7,304 nucleotides of DNA, from NCBI GenBank assembly GCA_011523485.1, contig WTGR01000080.1, positions 1-7,304 on the forward strand, in the 5' to 3' direction. This document shows, one piece after another, positions 6,004 to 7,304 of the stretch; within the stretch, counting starts at the first letter, position 1; each line of letters starts with the position of its first letter. This DNA comes from Acidobacteriota bacterium. Lineage in GTDB: Bacteria > Acidobacteriota > Vicinamibacteria > Vicinamibacterales > UBA8438. The translations under genes were made by a program, and so were the position numbers. A model generated the notes under the pieces. It was given only the letters and a program-made list of their open reading frames with translations, was not told the DNA's origin and ran no database searches.

Positions 6004-6606
6004 TCAACCGAGTTGCGCGAGTCGGGAGGCGGGAGCGACGAACCGCCGGTACAGATCGACGTTGTAGAGTGCGAACGCGGCGCACATGACGATACCGCTC
6101 AGGCCCATGGTCGGCGCGGCCAGGGACATCGGCTCGTTGAGCAACCGGTAGACGCCGACGGAGTACCCCGCCAGCAGGCCGAGCTGCACGAACAGGCCCA
6201 GGCCCCAATCGAGTGCGGCCGTCCTGTTGCGCGCGATGAGGGCCAGGTACGACAGGGCGACGGCGACGATGTAGAGGTGCAACGGTCCGAGGTACGCCTC
6301 GAACCAGACCCTCGTCGTGTGGTCGAGCTCTTCGACGATGAGCGTCTTGAGGCCGACCGCGAGCCCGTTCGTCGCCAGGAAGCAGAGGCCGAGATAGGCA
6401 GCGAGCCAGATTGCGCGCCGCGGCCGGTCGCTGAACGTCCCGTTGCGGTCCGTTGTCCTGACGACGATCAGGAAGAGCCCGACTGCCGATGCCGTCATGA
6501 CCGGGATGTAGACGTACCACTCGAAGAAACCGATATCCCGCATCCAGAGCAGCATTGGGGCGAGCACTTCGCCCAGGCGGTTGGTGAACGTAACCGATGG
6601 AGTCAT
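6004..6606 (-). CDS. Five-helix integral membrane protein of unknown function, paralog 2
   Basis: The protein has 200 residues, 181 of them identical to the protein of 4362-4964. Differences: A5V, D13E, V18M, L40S, L48V, E53D, T59S, L66I, F72L, A85G, V90I, Y96H, P97T, V106L, F111L, I173V, I174M, V197A, H199L. Residues 112-172, covering the loop after helix 3, helix 4 and part of helix 5, are unchanged, and the four nucleotide differences there are all synonymous. Substitutions are conservative, there is no frameshift, and the ribosome site is intact, so the copy is likely expressed. Topology is as for paralog 1. No family was recognised. It is convergent with the secreted-protein gene at 5110, with stops 3 nt apart. 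Confidence 0.85.
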   Translation of the reverse strand: MTPSVTFTNRLGEVLAPMLLWMRDIGFFEWYVYIPVMTASAVGLFLIVVRTTDRNGTFSDRPRRAIWLAAYLGLCFLATNGLAVGLKTLIVEELDHTTRVWFEAYLGPLHLYIVAVALSYLALIARNRTAALDWGLGLFVQLGLLAGYSVGVYRLLNEPMSLAAPTMGLSGIVMCAAFALYNVDLYRRFVAPASRLAQLG

Positions 6607-6612
6607 GGCTGA

Positions 6613-6620
6613 CCCTCCTC
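6613..6620 (-). promoter_or_regulatory. Strong Shine-Dalgarno of membrane paralog 2
   Basis: GAGGAGGG on the minus strand, 6 nt before the ATG, identical in sequence and spacing to the site at 4971-4978. Confidence 0.75.
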
Positions 6621-6661
6621 AGCTCTGCTTGGACGATCTTCTCCGCACGACAGTTCCACAC

Positions 6662-6769
6662 GTCCCGTCCCACGATCTCGTGGTCGTCCGGCCGGGACCG
6701 AGCCCCGGCGGTCACGAGGCGTACCTGTCCGGGATCATCGGCGAGTTGACGGCGGCCATCGACCGTTGA
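6662..6769 (+). pseudogene. Remnant: C-terminal end of a serine hydrolase (beta-lactamase class C-like)
   Basis: The frame from 6662 to TGA 6767-6769 encodes about 35 residues beginning VPSHDLVVVRPG and ending with an amphipathic helix 'LSGIIGELTAAID'. This matches the usual end of secreted serine hydrolases of the beta-lactamase/esterase family (the last core strand 'vvPs.dLVVVR.G' and then a C-terminal helix). The upstream continuation is the antisense of the duplicated membrane gene, so the SxxK and YxN catalytic parts are absent. The homology starts within a codon of the repeat edge at 6663, which indicates truncation by the duplicated segment. It is too short to be certain of the family. 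Confidence 0.5.
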
Positions 6770-6772
6770 TCC

Positions 6773-6801
6773 TTACCCATCCGCAAGCACGCGTGTAGAG
6801 T
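6773..6801 (+). promoter_or_regulatory. Weak candidate promoter of the terminal quinoprotein gene
   Basis: TTACCC (6773-6778) and TAGAGT (6796-6801) are 17 nt apart, placed shortly after the serine-hydrolase remnant and before the ribosome site at 6809. Matches to consensus are modest. Confidence 0.25.
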
Positions 6802-6808
6802 GGGGCGT

Positions 6809-6814
6809 GGAGGG
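6809..6814 (+). promoter_or_regulatory. Ribosome binding site of the terminal quinoprotein gene
   Basis: GGAGGG precedes ATG 6818 by only 3 nt. The spacing is tight, but the signal peptide beginning at 6818 supports this start. Confidence 0.5.
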
Positions 6815-6817
6815 CGT

Positions 6818-7304
6818 ATGTCTGCGATCCGTTGGGCATTGGTAGTGTGTCTCGTGCTGACTGCGGGCCAGGCGCCGGCGCAGTCGGGTAGCCCCTTCGT
6901 CCCAGTGACGGACGAGGTGTTGCAGGATCCCGATCCAGCCGACTGGCTCATGTGGCGGCGGACGCTCGACGGCTGGGGCTACAGTCCGCTGGATCAAATC
7001 GATCGCGGCAACGTGGGCGAGCTGCGGATGGTCTGGACGCGGGCCCTCGCGCCGGGCCTCCAGCAGGGCACGCCGCTGGTCCATGACGGCGTGATGTACA
7101 TGCCCAACCCGCGGGACGTCATCCAGGCACTCGACGGCGCCAGCGGCGATCTCCTGTGGGAATACCGGCGGTCGCTCCCCGACGACGTGGATGACTTCCT
7201 CATCACCGTCCTCGCCGAGATAAACCGCAATCTCGCCATCTACGACAATCTCATCATCGACACCAGCGTCGACGACTACGTCTTCGCCCTCGATGCGTCG
7301 ACGG
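6818..7304 (+). CDS. PQQ-dependent alcohol dehydrogenase-type quinoprotein, N-terminal part (3' end outside window)
   Basis: 162 codons are visible before the window ends. Residues 1-22 form a signal peptide (MSAIRWALVV, hydrophobic core, APAQS), so the enzyme is periplasmic. The following text 'DPADWLMWRRTLDGWGYSPLDQI' and 'NVGELRMVWTRAL' is the standard N-terminal blade of PQQ methanol/ethanol-dehydrogenase-type eight-bladed propellers. 'GTPLVHDGVMYMPNPRDVIQALDGASGDLLWEYRR' (read in pieces at about 83-118) gives the characteristic W-motif blade ending, and 'NLAIYDNLIIDTSVDDYVFALDA' begins the next blade. Family function is oxidation of an alcohol with PQQ and a metal ion, passing electrons to a cytochrome c. 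The PQQ-contact residues further downstream and any fused cytochrome domain lie beyond the window, so substrate class cannot be stated. It is a different subfamily from the six-bladed enzyme at 939-2072. Confidence 0.88.
   Translation, partial: MSAIRWALVVCLVLTAGQAPAQSGSPFVPVTDEVLQDPDPADWLMWRRTLDGWGYSPLDQIDRGNVGELRMVWTRALAPGLQQGTPLVHDGVMYMPNPRDVIQALDGASGDLLWEYRRSLPDDVDDFLITVLAEINRNLAIYDNLIIDTSVDDYVFALDAST

Larger units (their letters stand above)
6004..6663. repeat. Direct repeat, right copy (660 bp; pairs with 4362-5021)
   Basis: Second copy of the 660-bp repeat. On its left edge it begins 3 nt after the stop of the secreted-protein gene. On its right edge it meets the coding remnant at 6662-6769. 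Recombination between the two copies would delete 1642 bp including the secreted-protein gene. Confidence 0.95.

Noticed and set aside
6581..6661. Plus-strand frame upstream of the serine-hydrolase remnant as part of one small gene
   Set aside because: This part is antisense to the start and leader of membrane paralog 2. Its counterpart in the left copy continues into unrelated sequence and stops, so it is not a conserved coding region.
4362..6663. Repeats as ends of a composite transposon or an insertion sequence
   Set aside because: No transposase frame, terminal inverted repeats or target-site duplication is visible. The repeat content is an ordinary membrane-protein gene.

Overview
The window is about two-thirds G+C and reads like chromosomal DNA of an Acidobacteriota-type bacterium, probably class Vicinamibacteria. 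This is inferred from gene content: a DUF5916-like outer-membrane barrel, secreted quinoproteins, a Uma2-family protein, a secreted M24 peptidase, and many N-terminal signal peptides ending in 'A-Q'. No rRNA, tRNA, CRISPR array or transposase is visible.

Left part (1-2072, plus strand): the 3' end of an outer-membrane beta-barrel gene; a small, lower-G+C gene (609-899) with a possible alkyltransferase-like DNA-binding signature; and a complete exported six-bladed-propeller sugar/sorbosone dehydrogenase-like quinoprotein (939-2072).

Middle (2188-4295, plus strand): a Uma2-family (PD-(D/E)XK-like) protein whose stop overlaps the start of an exported M24 aminopeptidase-P-like metallopeptidase (ATGA overlap). 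The two are probably translationally coupled.

Right part (4362-7304): the least ordinary region. Two minus-strand genes for a five-helix membrane protein (4362-4964 and 6004-6606) lie in 660-bp direct repeats. These align without gaps, with 42 mismatches by hand count (about 93.6 % identity; proteins 181/200 identical). Between them is one plus-strand gene for a secreted protein of unknown function (5110-6000), whose promoter appears to place transcription start at or next to the ATG. The outer edge of the right-hand repeat directly abuts what looks like the last ~35 codons of a broken serine hydrolase (beta-lactamase-like) gene. This suggests that the duplicate arrived by insertion or recombination into that gene. 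The window closes with the 5' end of a PQQ-dependent alcohol-dehydrogenase-type quinoprotein.

Most products are predicted to be exported or membrane proteins: outer-membrane barrel, two periplasmic quinoproteins, exported peptidase, secreted LolA-like protein and two membrane paralogs. They look like separate cell-envelope and periplasmic functions rather than one pathway. The only arrangement that might be a discrete unit is the membrane/secreted/membrane set bracketed by the repeats. Its function cannot be read from sequence alone.
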